From contig NZ_LOJI01000022.1 in assembly GCF_001595965.1 (NCBI RefSeq), positions 62,001 through 126,000 on the forward strand: a DNA stretch of 64,000 nt. The letters are read 5' to 3'. A program made the position numbers and the translations under genes. The notes beneath the pieces are model-generated. The model was not told where the DNA came from and searched no databases. It saw nothing but the letters and a program-made list of their open reading frames with translations. Shown one piece after another: positions 47,082-54,944 of the stretch. The DNA comes from Polynucleobacter yangtzensis (GTDB lineage Bacteria; Pseudomonadota; Gammaproteobacteria; Burkholderiales; Burkholderiaceae). Every line of letters starts with the position of its first letter. Position 1 is the first letter of the stretch.

Positions 47082-47437
47082 GATCGAGACCAAAGCTGGA
47101 TATTCGTGCTAAACGTCATTTGTCTTATTTTGCTTATGCCTGTCATCGTTTTTCTGGTTTATTGCTAGCTTGTTTTATCCCCCTACATTTTCTAATGTTG
47201 TCTCAGGCTTTGCGTGGCGCAGAGGGTTTTCAGGCATCTCTGAGTTTGACGGATTTTTGGGTGTTTAAGTTCGGGGAGTGGGCGCTTGTCATTCTGCTTG
47301 CGATTCACTTGGCTGGGGGAATTCGTTTGCTCATGATTGAGTTTGGACCTTGGCATGGTTTACGCAAAGGGTGGATTCAGGTTTCTATTTTGTTCGCAAT
47401 CGGATGCGGACTTCTATTTTTGTCTTTAGCTAACTAA
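47078..47437 (+). CDS. SDH-like membrane anchor subunit (D-type)
   Basis: 119 residues, three membrane helices. HRFSGLLLACFIPLHF in helix 1 and LLAIHLAGGIRLLMIEF in helix 2 carry His residues in the positions used for haem b in such anchors. Second anchor of the complex; 10 nt before the hydratase genes. Confidence 0.82.
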   Translation: MRSRPKLDIRAKRHLSYFAYACHRFSGLLLACFIPLHFLMLSQALRGAEGFQASLSLTDFWVFKFGEWALVILLAIHLAGGIRLLMIEFGPWHGLRKGWIQVSILFAIGCGLLFLSLAN

Positions 47438-47447
47438 TTAGGTTGAT

Positions 47448-48323
47448 ATGAAGTTACAAATGAATTTGGTAGAGGATGCATGCAAAGAACTTTACATTAG
47501 AGCCTTAAAAGTACTTCCCGATGACATCAAGGCGGGCATTGAAAAGCTCGACAAGTCTGAGACGGATAAACGTGCTCAGGTTGTTTTGAAAACTATGATT
47601 ACTAATATCTCTGTCGCAGAGCGTGAAGATAATCTTCTCTGTCAAGATACCGGCCTACCAATTTATAACGTCAAGATTGGTAGAAACGTTCAGTTTGATG
47701 GCGTGGACTTAAAAACTGCTATCAGAAAAGGTTGCGAGCGAGCCACAACAGAGCATCCCTTAAGATCCTCTGTTGTTCATCCGATTAGCCGCAAGAATAA
47801 TCACACTTCGTGCGGCATTGATATGCCTGCTATTCACATTGATTTTTGTGATGAGGCTGAGACGGTAGAGATTGAAATGGTTCCGAAAGGAAGTGGCTCC
47901 GAGAACAACTCATTTTTAAAAATGGCAATTCCTGCAGACGGAATTTCTGGTGTAAAAGCATTTGTCATTGAAAGCGTGGTCTCTGCTGGAGGCAAGACTT
48001 GTCCTCCAACAATAGTTGGAGTTGGGGTTGGCGGCACTTCCGATCAGTGCGTGGCAATGGCAAAGCGGGCGGCTGTTCGTCCATTGGGTAGCGTTTGTTC
48101 CGATGATGAGGGCGCCAAACTCGAGAAAGAGTTGAGTGTCGCGGTAAATAAGTTGGGTATCGGACCCCAGGGATTGGGGGGTGATAGTACTGCTTACGCA
48201 GTTCATGTTGAACTTGCTCACACTCACATTACATTAAATCCTGTCGCGGTGAATATGCAATGCCACTCTGCTCGTAGAGCGCGTGCAACGATTACACCTG
48301 CTGGTGTCAATTTTGGTTTTTAG
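47448..48323 (+). CDS. Class I fumarase/tartrate dehydratase-like hydratase, alpha subunit
   Basis: 291 residues. [4Fe-4S] enzyme of the FumA-N/TtdA family: LLCQDTGLPIYNVKIG, HTSCGIDMPAIHID, PKGSGSENNSFLKM and GGKTCPPTIVGVGVGG provide the cluster Cys residues and anion-binding loops. Family members add or remove water on fumarate/malate, tartrate or mesaconate. Lying inside an SDH-like operon and next to sulfolactate genes, the substrate may be fumarate or its sulfonate analogue 3-sulfoacrylate (inference). Confidence 0.85.
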   Translation: MKLQMNLVEDACKELYIRALKVLPDDIKAGIEKLDKSETDKRAQVVLKTMITNISVAEREDNLLCQDTGLPIYNVKIGRNVQFDGVDLKTAIRKGCERATTEHPLRSSVVHPISRKNNHTSCGIDMPAIHIDFCDEAETVEIEMVPKGSGSENNSFLKMAIPADGISGVKAFVIESVVSAGGKTCPPTIVGVGVGGTSDQCVAMAKRAAVRPLGSVCSDDEGAKLEKELSVAVNKLGIGPQGLGGDSTAYAVHVELAHTHITLNPVAVNMQCHSARRARATITPAGVNFGF

Positions 48324-48332
48324 AGAGATACT

Positions 48333-48944
48333 ATGGCTCATTACAACTTGCGGACGCCTGTTAGCGAAGAGGATATTCGTAAACTTCGTATTAACGATAC
48401 GGTTACATTGCAAAATACTCTTTTTGGCATTCGCGATGCGACTCAAATTCATATGTTTGATCACGGTCGCAAGACATGTTTTGATTTAAATGGCCATGCC
48501 GTCATTCACACTGCGCCGAATGTTCGTAAAGTGCCTGTAAGCAAAGAATTTCCTGCGGGTTATCAGCCTATATGTATTGGTACCACCACCTCAGACCGTA
48601 TGGAACGTTTTACTCGCCCGTTGATGGCGCAAAATGGCGTACGTATGATTGTTGGTAAGGGTGGTATGCGCGAAGGGTCCTCGCAAGCATTTCAAGAATT
48701 GGGCGGTGTTTATCTCGCCATTATTGGGGGCACTGCGGCCTTGGAGACAACCTGGATTGAGCAAATTGAAGATGTGGATATGGATGACCTCAATCCTGAA
48801 TCCTTGTGGCGATTCAAAATTAAAGATTTTGGGCCCTTGCTGGTGGCTATGGATAGCCATGGTGGAAGCATATACCAAGAGGTTAAGGGAGATGTCGCAC
48901 GCAACAAAGATGCTGTTTTGAAGAGTTTAGGGATTAATCCATGA
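48333..48944 (+). CDS. Class I fumarase/tartrate dehydratase-like hydratase, beta subunit
   Basis: 203 residues, FumA-C/TtdB family. GVRMIVGKGGMREG and LWRFKIKDFGPLLVAMDSHG match TtdB. The anion-binding loop usually GPTTS reads GTTTSDRM here, a change in the substrate pocket. It forms the active enzyme with the alpha subunit 9 nt upstream, and overlaps the flavoprotein gene by 4 nt. Confidence 0.85.
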   Translation: MAHYNLRTPVSEEDIRKLRINDTVTLQNTLFGIRDATQIHMFDHGRKTCFDLNGHAVIHTAPNVRKVPVSKEFPAGYQPICIGTTTSDRMERFTRPLMAQNGVRMIVGKGGMREGSSQAFQELGGVYLAIIGGTAALETTWIEQIEDVDMDDLNPESLWRFKIKDFGPLLVAMDSHGGSIYQEVKGDVARNKDAVLKSLGINP

Positions 48945-50662
48945 GTGCAATTCCAACCATTAACACTGATATTTTGATTTTGGGTTCAGGTGGCGCGGGT
49001 TTGTTTGCGGCTCTACATGCACATCAAACAAATCCAAAATTAGATATCACCATTGCCGTAAAAGGATTGCTAGGTAAGTGTGGCTGCACTCGCATGGTTC
49101 AAGGAGGGTATAACGTTGCGCTGGCGGAGGGCGACTCTGTTGAACGTCACTTCATGGATACGATTGAAGGTGGGAAGTGGCTCTCTAATCAAGAGTTAGC
49201 CTGGACTTTGGTTAGCAAGGCTGTTGAGCGCATTCATGAATTAGAGAACGAGCTAGGATGCTTTTTTGATCGCAATCCAGATGGCACTGTTCACCAAAAG
49301 GCATTCGCAGGGCAGACCTTTGATCGCACTGTGCATAAAGGCGATTTAACTGGAATCGAAATTATTAATCGTCTTGCGGAGCAGGTATGGGCAAGAGGTA
49401 TTCATCGCCTAGAGGAGCATCGTGCTATTGAATTAATACATAGCAAAGATAAAAAAGCGCTCGCGGGCGTTTTGATGCTCAATATGCAAACAGGGCAGTT
49501 TGTATTGGTGCGCGCCAAAGCGGTGTTGCTAGCAACTGGCGGTGGGCCAACGATGTACAAGTATCACACGCCATCAGGTGATAAGAGTTGTGATGGTTTG
49601 GCCATGGCGTTGCGTGCTGGTTTGACTTTACGTGACATGGAAATGGTTCAGTTTCATCCAACAGGTTTATTGGCCGGTCCTGGAACTCGTATGACGGGTA
49701 CCGTGCTGGAAGAGGGTCTGCGTGGTGCTGGCGGTTATCTTCTGAATGGAAATAAAGAGCGCTTCATGGGCAACTATGATTCGCGTAATGAGAGAGCTAC
49801 AAGAGATATTGTTTCTAGATCTATTAACTCAGAGATTCGGGCGGGACGTGCTACGCCAAATGGTGGTGTTTATATTCAAATGAGTCATCTGGGTCCAGAT
49901 AATGTTCGTAAGCAATTTAAGGGAATGGTAGAGCGTTGCGCTGATAGCGGCTTTGATTTAGCCAATGATCTAGTGGAAGTGGTGCCTACAGCTCACTATA
50001 TGATGGGCGGCTTAGTTTTCAAAAAGGATTGCAGCACTGATCTTCTTGGGCTCTTTGCGGCTGGTGAAGATACTGGCGGAGTCCATGGAGCCAATCGTCT
50101 GGGTGGAAACGGGGTTGCAAACTCAACGGTATTCGGTGGTATAGCGGGTGAGTCCATGGCACGGTGGGTTAGCTCGCAAGAATTACGCGAATGTGATTTA
50201 GATGAGGTGGCTGCTAGTATTCGTCTACACGAAAAGCCATTAAAGAAAGAGGCTGGAGATATTGAGCTTATTCGAGATGATTTGGCGGAGTGTATGTGGA
50301 ATGATGTTGGTATCTCAAGAACAAAAGAAAGCTTATTGCGAGCTCGGCAACGTCTTCAAGAACTTGCATCCCAATTGCAGCAAATAGGTGTAGGCGATAT
50401 TCAGCGTGAATACAGTAATACCTGGCAGGATTGGATGAATTTGCAGAATTTGATTTTAGTCAGCCAGGCTGTAACTGAAGCTGCTTTATCGAGAGAGAAT
50501 TCCCGAGGAGCTCATTATCGTGATGATTTTCCTGAGCCAGGCTCTTTGGAGGAGTCGTATTATACGGCCGTAAACTTGAATCAAAATGGCTTAAGCATTC
50601 AAAATCAGCCAGTTCAATTTACGATAATTAAGCCCGGTCAAACGATATTAGTAGAGACGTAA
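48941..50662 (+). CDS. SDH/fumarate reductase-like flavoprotein subunit
   Basis: 573 residues. FAD-binding GSGGAGLFAALHA at the N-terminus. Dicarboxylate-site residues of SdhA/FrdA are kept: QFHPTG (His), ATRDIVSRS (Arg), VVPTAHYMMGG (His), HGANRLGGN (Arg). The His that binds FAD covalently in SdhA (SHT-x3-QGG) is Cys49 here (GCT-x3-QGG), so the flavin is probably bound differently. Last subunit gene of the operon, separated from the Fe-S subunit by two anchors and two hydratase genes. It should interconvert a saturated and an unsaturated dicarboxylate-like acid. Confidence 0.87.
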   Translation: MSAIPTINTDILILGSGGAGLFAALHAHQTNPKLDITIAVKGLLGKCGCTRMVQGGYNVALAEGDSVERHFMDTIEGGKWLSNQELAWTLVSKAVERIHELENELGCFFDRNPDGTVHQKAFAGQTFDRTVHKGDLTGIEIINRLAEQVWARGIHRLEEHRAIELIHSKDKKALAGVLMLNMQTGQFVLVRAKAVLLATGGGPTMYKYHTPSGDKSCDGLAMALRAGLTLRDMEMVQFHPTGLLAGPGTRMTGTVLEEGLRGAGGYLLNGNKERFMGNYDSRNERATRDIVSRSINSEIRAGRATPNGGVYIQMSHLGPDNVRKQFKGMVERCADSGFDLANDLVEVVPTAHYMMGGLVFKKDCSTDLLGLFAAGEDTGGVHGANRLGGNGVANSTVFGGIAGESMARWVSSQELRECDLDEVAASIRLHEKPLKKEAGDIELIRDDLAECMWNDVGISRTKESLLRARQRLQELASQLQQIGVGDIQREYSNTWQDWMNLQNLILVSQAVTEAALSRENSRGAHYRDDFPEPGSLEESYYTAVNLNQNGLSIQNQPVQFTIIKPGQTILVET

Positions 50663-50663
50663 G

Positions 50664-51413
50664 ATTTTTGAATTAATTGATCCTGTCTATTTTGGATTAG
50701 CAACGCTAATCGTTTTCGGCGCATACTTTATTTTTGGTATTTCAGGGTTTGGCTCATCCATCGTTGCAGTTCCATTATTGGTGCAGATTTACCCATTAAA
50801 GTCTGTTGTGCCAATGATGGTGATTATCGACATTTGCGCTTCCTTATATATTGGCAAAAAGTCTTCAAAGGATGCCAATCTCAAGGAGTTGAAGTGGCTA
50901 TTTCCATTTAGCTTAATTGGTATGGTTTTGGGAATTGTCTTGTTGATTAAGGCTCCAAGTGAACCGCTTTTGATCACTTTAGGATGTTTTGCCGCCTTAA
51001 ATGGAGCGCGAGTATTGTGGCAGAGAAATAGGGAGATGGTTGATCCGATTGATAAATGGTGGGCCGCTCCATTCGGGTTCTTGGGTGGAATATTTACTGC
51101 ATTGTTTGCAACGGGTGGGCCAATTTACGTATCTTATTTAGGGTTGCGTATCAATGACCCAAAGGTCTTGCGTGCAACCATGGCGTTTGCCATTTTTATG
51201 CTGACATTTTTACGCTTGACTTTAATGTTAGTTACTGGACTCATTCTAAGTTTGCCTGTAATAGGGTTGGCCATTTGTTTGATGCCGGCCACTTTTTTGG
51301 GGATCTGGCTTGGAACTCAGGTGCATACAAAGTTGAGCAATGTGTCTATGAGGATTGCTTATGGGTCAATTTTGATGTTTTCTGGACTGATGTTGCTAAT
51401 TAAGCAAATATAA
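50664..51413 (+). CDS. TSUP (TauE/SafE) family membrane exporter, unusual start
   Basis: About 249 residues if the whole conserved protein is made. The first helix (FELIDPVYFGLATLIVFGAY, then FGISGFGSSIVAVPLL) is in frame directly after the flavoprotein stop, but the only start codons there are ATT (50664, 50676). The first standard start is TTG 50775 or GTG 50778, which would lose that helix and the Gly-rich motif. Second half-repeat: GFLGGIFTALFATGGPIYVSYLG. TSUP proteins export sulfite or organosulfonates. Its position between the SDH-like and sulfolactate operons suggests sulfite export. Confidence 0.75.
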   Translation: MFELIDPVYFGLATLIVFGAYFIFGISGFGSSIVAVPLLVQIYPLKSVVPMMVIIDICASLYIGKKSSKDANLKELKWLFPFSLIGMVLGIVLLIKAPSEPLLITLGCFAALNGARVLWQRNREMVDPIDKWWAAPFGFLGGIFTALFATGGPIYVSYLGLRINDPKVLRATMAFAIFMLTFLRLTLMLVTGLILSLPVIGLAICLMPATFLGIWLGTQVHTKLSNVSMRIAYGSILMFSGLMLLIKQI

Positions 51414-51420
51414 AAAACAA

Positions 51421-51445
51421 AAAAAGGCGAAGAAAAATCTTCGCC
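51421..51445 (-). terminator. Terminator of the minus-strand Bug gene
   Basis: GGCGAAGA-AAAA-TCTTCGCC (51426-51445), preceded on the plus strand by an A-run that gives TTTTTTGTTTTT after the hairpin on the minus strand. It lies 20 nt past the Bug stop and can also block the plus-strand TSUP transcript. Confidence 0.8.
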
Positions 51446-51464
51446 CTATATTAAGTGGGAAGCA

Positions 51465-52451
51465 CTATTGAGCGCTAATATTGCGACCCTTTATGACTTT
51501 TTCCCAAGTAATAGATTCATTTTTGACTTGTGTTTCAAAATCTTTCTGTGTATTTACTATCGCAGTCAGTCCATTTAGATCCAGACTGTTTCTCATTGCT
51601 TCAGATCCAACTGCTTTTACAGTCGCTGCATAGATTTTTTCAGTAATCGCTTTAGGTGTGTTAGCGGGGGCTACGAGACCAAACCAGCCAGTGGATTCAA
51701 ATCCAGGGATTCCAGCCTCAGCAACTGTAGGGACATCTGGGAGTTGCTTAGAGCGCTTTAAGCTGGTTACCGCTAAAGGTTTAATTTGTCCAGACTTAGC
51801 AAAGCCCGTTGCTGCAGTTAGATTACCCACCATGAAATCAATCTGCCCTGCTACGAGATCATTAATTGCGGCAGACTCTCCCTTGTAAGGAACGTGAGTT
51901 GCTGGGATATTGGCGGAGTAGGTTAGGTTTTCTGCAGCCATATGAACTTGGCTACCAATGCCAGCAGAGCCAAAGTTGAGGTCTTTAGTTTTAGCGTATA
52001 CGATAAATTCACCAAGATTCTTTACTGGTAATTTGGAGCTTACGGACAAAAGCATTGGACCGCTAGCTACATTGGTGATATAGACAAAATCTTTAGCGTA
52101 ATTGACTGGTAATTTCTTGTATAAATTTGGATTAACGGTCAGCATGCTGCCTGAGGCAAGCATGATGGTATATCCGTCAGCAGGCGATTGAGCCACGAAT
52201 TCAGCTGCGATATTGCCGCCTGCGCCCGGTTTATTTTCAACGATGACGTTTTGACCTAGATCTTTAGAAAGTTGTTGTGCCAATAAGCGGCCAAGAATGT
52301 CGGTAGTGCCACCCGCGGCAAAAGGAATAATGAGTTTAATCGGCTTAGTCGGCCAGTTTTGCGCAAATGATATTGGTGATGTAACTAAAAATAAAGCCCC
52401 CATAATCCAGACAAATTTTTTGCTCAGATTGTGAATAAGTTGTTTAAACAT
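51465..52451 (-). CDS. Bug/TctC-type periplasmic substrate-binding protein
   Basis: 328 residues with a signal peptide ending SPISFAQ. Bug-family core: WPTKPIKLIIPFAAGGTTDILGR, ENKPGAGGNIAAEFVA, SAGIGSQVHMAAENL. It captures carboxylates for tripartite tricarboxylate transporters; no TctA/TctB genes are present in the window. It is divergent from slcC and shares a 203-nt promoter region, so sulfolactate or a related sulfonate is a plausible ligand. Confidence 0.88.
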   Translation of the reverse strand: MFKQLIHNLSKKFVWIMGALFLVTSPISFAQNWPTKPIKLIIPFAAGGTTDILGRLLAQQLSKDLGQNVIVENKPGAGGNIAAEFVAQSPADGYTIMLASGSMLTVNPNLYKKLPVNYAKDFVYITNVASGPMLLSVSSKLPVKNLGEFIVYAKTKDLNFGSAGIGSQVHMAAENLTYSANIPATHVPYKGESAAINDLVAGQIDFMVGNLTAATGFAKSGQIKPLAVTSLKRSKQLPDVPTVAEAGIPGFESTGWFGLVAPANTPKAITEKIYAATVKAVGSEAMRNSLDLNGLTAIVNTQKDFETQVKNESITWEKVIKGRNISAQ

Positions 52452-52619
52452 GCCTATGTTCTCCCAGGTGTTAATTTGATTTACATCTTATCTTTGATTT
52501 GATTCAAAAACGAGATTGACTGCTATTTAATAGTAATAAGCTTATATGTAACCACTGTCTCCCCCAACCATTACGCAGAACAAATTCATATCAATTTGCG
52601 CTGCACAATGAATTAAGTC

Positions 52620-52656
52620 TTGCATGATATCTAAATCATCTATATGATTTAGATAT
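52620..52656 (+). promoter_or_regulatory. slcC promoter with 30-bp palindromic operator over the start codon
   Basis: ATATCTAAATCAT (52627-52639) and ATGATTTAGATAT (52644-52656) are perfect 13-bp arms with a 4-bp centre. TATGAT (52643-52648) fits a -10 box and TTGCAT (52620-52625) a weak -35, with 17 nt between. The ATG (52655-52657) begins 6 nt after the -10 and two of its bases belong to the palindrome. No Shine-Dalgarno is visible. Confidence 0.65.
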
Positions 52657-53584
52657 GTCATCTATTTTGATCTCTGAGTTCATCACAAGTCAAGCCTTAG
52701 AAACCCTGCGTTCACAACATTCAGTTGTTTACGAGCCAGAGTTGTATAAGGATCGATCAGCATTAATTGCTGCAGTGCAAAATGTGGAGGCCTTAATTGT
52801 TCGAAATCTGACGCAAGTTAATGAGGAGGTTTTAGCTAAGGCATCAAAACTAAGAGTGGTTGGTCGTCTTGGTGTTGGATTGGAAAACATCGAGTTGCCT
52901 GCTTGCGCGCAACGCAATATCAAAGTAATACCGGCTACTGGAGCAAATGCTGAATCTGTTGCCGAGTATGTTATCGGAGCAATGATTGCTTTAACTCGAG
53001 GATTTATTCCTGCAACCATCTCTACCTTTAAGGGTGAATGGCCGCGCCCTCGTTTTTCGGGCTATCACGAGTTTTCAGGAAAAACTATCGGGATTGTTGG
53101 TTTTGGAAGCATTGGTCGCGTCGTCGCCAAGAAGGCAAATGCATTTGGCTTGAAGTGTCTTGCTTACGATCCTGTATTGAGTGGAAGCGCCGTACCATTG
53201 GAGGGGTTTGAGGTTCCTCTTATTTCGTTAAACGAATTGCTATCTCAAAGCGATGCAGTCACTTTGCATCTCCCATTGTTGCCCGAGACGAAAGGTTTAT
53301 TTAATTCTGATCTTTTGGGCCAAATGAAAAGTGGCGCTTGCTTGGTCAACACTGCGCGTGGCGGAATTGTGGATGAGCAAGCTTTAGCTGAATATTTGCG
53401 TTCAGGGCATTTGGGTGGGGCCGCATTAGATGTATTTTCCAGTGAGCCCGCTAAGGATTTAAGCCATTTATCAGGAATAGAAAATTTGATTTTGACTCCG
53501 CATATTGCTGGCGTCACACACGAGAGCAATGAGCGGGTAAGTCAAATGATCGCTGATGAAGTCAATTATTTTTTAGGAGCATAA
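52655..53584 (+). CDS. slcC: (S)-sulfolactate dehydrogenase-like D-2-hydroxyacid dehydrogenase
   Basis: 309 residues, D-isomer-specific 2-hydroxyacid dehydrogenase fold. Rossmann motif GIVGFGSIGRVVAKKA; catalytic Arg in VNTARGGIVDEQAL and His in LTPHIAGVTHES. The fold alone would fit phosphoglycerate dehydrogenase relatives. The neighbours comC and suyAB make SlcC, which oxidises (S)-sulfolactate to sulfopyruvate with NAD, the best call. Its start codon overlaps a palindromic operator and the transcript looks leaderless. 1 nt before comC. Confidence 0.78.
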   Translation: MSSILISEFITSQALETLRSQHSVVYEPELYKDRSALIAAVQNVEALIVRNLTQVNEEVLAKASKLRVVGRLGVGLENIELPACAQRNIKVIPATGANAESVAEYVIGAMIALTRGFIPATISTFKGEWPRPRFSGYHEFSGKTIGIVGFGSIGRVVAKKANAFGLKCLAYDPVLSGSAVPLEGFEVPLISLNELLSQSDAVTLHLPLLPETKGLFNSDLLGQMKSGACLVNTARGGIVDEQALAEYLRSGHLGGAALDVFSSEPAKDLSHLSGIENLILTPHIAGVTHESNERVSQMIADEVNYFLGA

Positions 53585-53585
53585 G

Positions 53586-54599
53586 ATGAACATGTCTTAT
53601 GAGCAGATGGTCGATTTAGCATATTCAGGTTTGACGGCCGCTGGTGTTGGGGAAAAGGCTGCATTTGAAACTGCGCAATTTTTAGCACTTGCGGAATTAG
53701 ATGGCTTGGCTTCTCATGGTCTAGCGCGCGTATCTCAATATGCTGGCCATGCAAAAAATAACCGCATTGAGTTAGCCCCAAAAATTAAAGTTCGTCCGTT
53801 CAAGACATCGGCCGCATTAGTCGACGCCTGTGATGGTCTTGCGTTTCCCGCATTGCGTTTTGCGACAGATTTATCTGTAAATCTTGCCTCAAAGGCTGGA
53901 GTTAGTTTGGTCGCTGTAACAAATAGCCATCACTTTGGCGTTGCGGGGCATTATGCTGAAGCTGCTGCTCGTGCTGGTTATATCTCTTTACTGTTTGGTA
54001 ATACCCCAGCTGCTATGCCAATGGTTGGCGGTAGTAAAGCCATCTTTGGGACCAATCCTTTGGCTGCCGCATTTCCTATTCAAGGAAAAGATCCTTTGGT
54101 GGTAGATATGTCTCTTTCAGCTGTTGCGAGAGGTAAGTTGCTGGTTGCGGCAAAAAAAGGTGAGTCCATTCCAGAGGGTTGGGCTTTGACTGCTACTGGT
54201 AAGCCAACCACTGATCCTCAAGAAGGTCTGAAAGGTTTGATGGTTCCTTTGGGAGGCGATAAGGGCGCCTTGCTAGCATTAATTGTCGAGTTGCTTGTTG
54301 TGGGGTTATCTGGCAGCCGTTTTTCCTATGAAGCAGATTCTTTTTTTGATGCAAAAGGAAATCGCCCGCGCATTGGTCAGCTTTTGTTAACGATTGATCC
54401 AGGCCTTTCTGGGAAAAATATTTTTGCTAAAAAAATGCGAGATTTTCTGAAGGTCTTATCTACCGATGATGGTACGCGCATTCCTGGTGAGCGACGCTTT
54501 AAGCAACGTGCTAGCGGTTTTAAGAGCGGTGTAAATGTTTCAGAAGTAGTTGTAGAGGAAATTCAGGCTGGCATTCGTCGGTCATGGGGTAATTCGTAA
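53586..54599 (+). CDS. comC: (R)-sulfolactate dehydrogenase ComC-like (Ldh2/MDG family)
   Basis: 337 residues of the malate/lactate/sulfolactate dehydrogenase family. Conserved SHGLARVSQYAGH, VTNSHHFGVAGHYAE with the catalytic His, GTNPLAAAFP and GGDKGALLALIVELL. It reduces sulfopyruvate to (R)-sulfolactate, the enantiomer used by SuyAB. Together with SlcC it can racemise sulfolactate, as described for Chromohalobacter. A malate or ureidoglycolate role is excluded only by context. Confidence 0.8.
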   Translation: MNMSYEQMVDLAYSGLTAAGVGEKAAFETAQFLALAELDGLASHGLARVSQYAGHAKNNRIELAPKIKVRPFKTSAALVDACDGLAFPALRFATDLSVNLASKAGVSLVAVTNSHHFGVAGHYAEAAARAGYISLLFGNTPAAMPMVGGSKAIFGTNPLAAAFPIQGKDPLVVDMSLSAVARGKLLVAAKKGESIPEGWALTATGKPTTDPQEGLKGLMVPLGGDKGALLALIVELLVVGLSGSRFSYEADSFFDAKGNRPRIGQLLLTIDPGLSGKNIFAKKMRDFLKVLSTDDGTRIPGERRFKQRASGFKSGVNVSEVVVEEIQAGIRRSWGNS

Positions 54600-54626
54600 T
54601 TTAATGGAATTAACGAGGAGAAAGTA

Positions 54627-54908
54627 ATGATCCATTTTGTCGTGCATGAGCCGGGTGATGGCGTAGGCGTGGTTGTCGTTGAAGGCGTTAAAGCTGGCGA
54701 TGATTTAATTGGTTGGGTTATGGATGGTGATCTGACATTGAACTTTAAATCAATGAGCGATATTCCAATTGGCCACAAAATTTCTTTAAAGGATTTTCAG
54801 CCAGGCGATACGGTCATGAAATATGGCATTGATATTGGAAAGGTAGTTGCCCCAATTAAAAAAGGCGAGCACCTCCACGTTCAAAACGTTAAAACAAAGC
54901 GTTGGTAA
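54627..54908 (+). CDS. suyA: (2R)-sulfolactate sulfo-lyase, small subunit
   Basis: 93 residues, SAF-domain protein equal to the N-terminal part of altronate/galactarate dehydratases. FVVHEPGDGVGVVVVEGVKAG, IPIGHKISLKDF and the C-terminal HVQNVKTKRW resemble SuyA. With SuyB it eliminates sulfite from (R)-sulfolactate, giving pyruvate. Ribosome binding site GAGGAG upstream. Confidence 0.82.
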   Translation: MIHFVVHEPGDGVGVVVVEGVKAGDDLIGWVMDGDLTLNFKSMSDIPIGHKISLKDFQPGDTVMKYGIDIGKVVAPIKKGEHLHVQNVKTKRW

Positions 54909-54944
54909 GTCAACCCTACATTTATTCATTGAGAAAGAAAAAAG

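Noticed and set aside
46006..50662. Housekeeping succinate dehydrogenase
   Set aside because: The gene order, the interposed hydratase genes, the missing covalent-FAD His and the dedicated LysR gene do not fit sdhCDAB.
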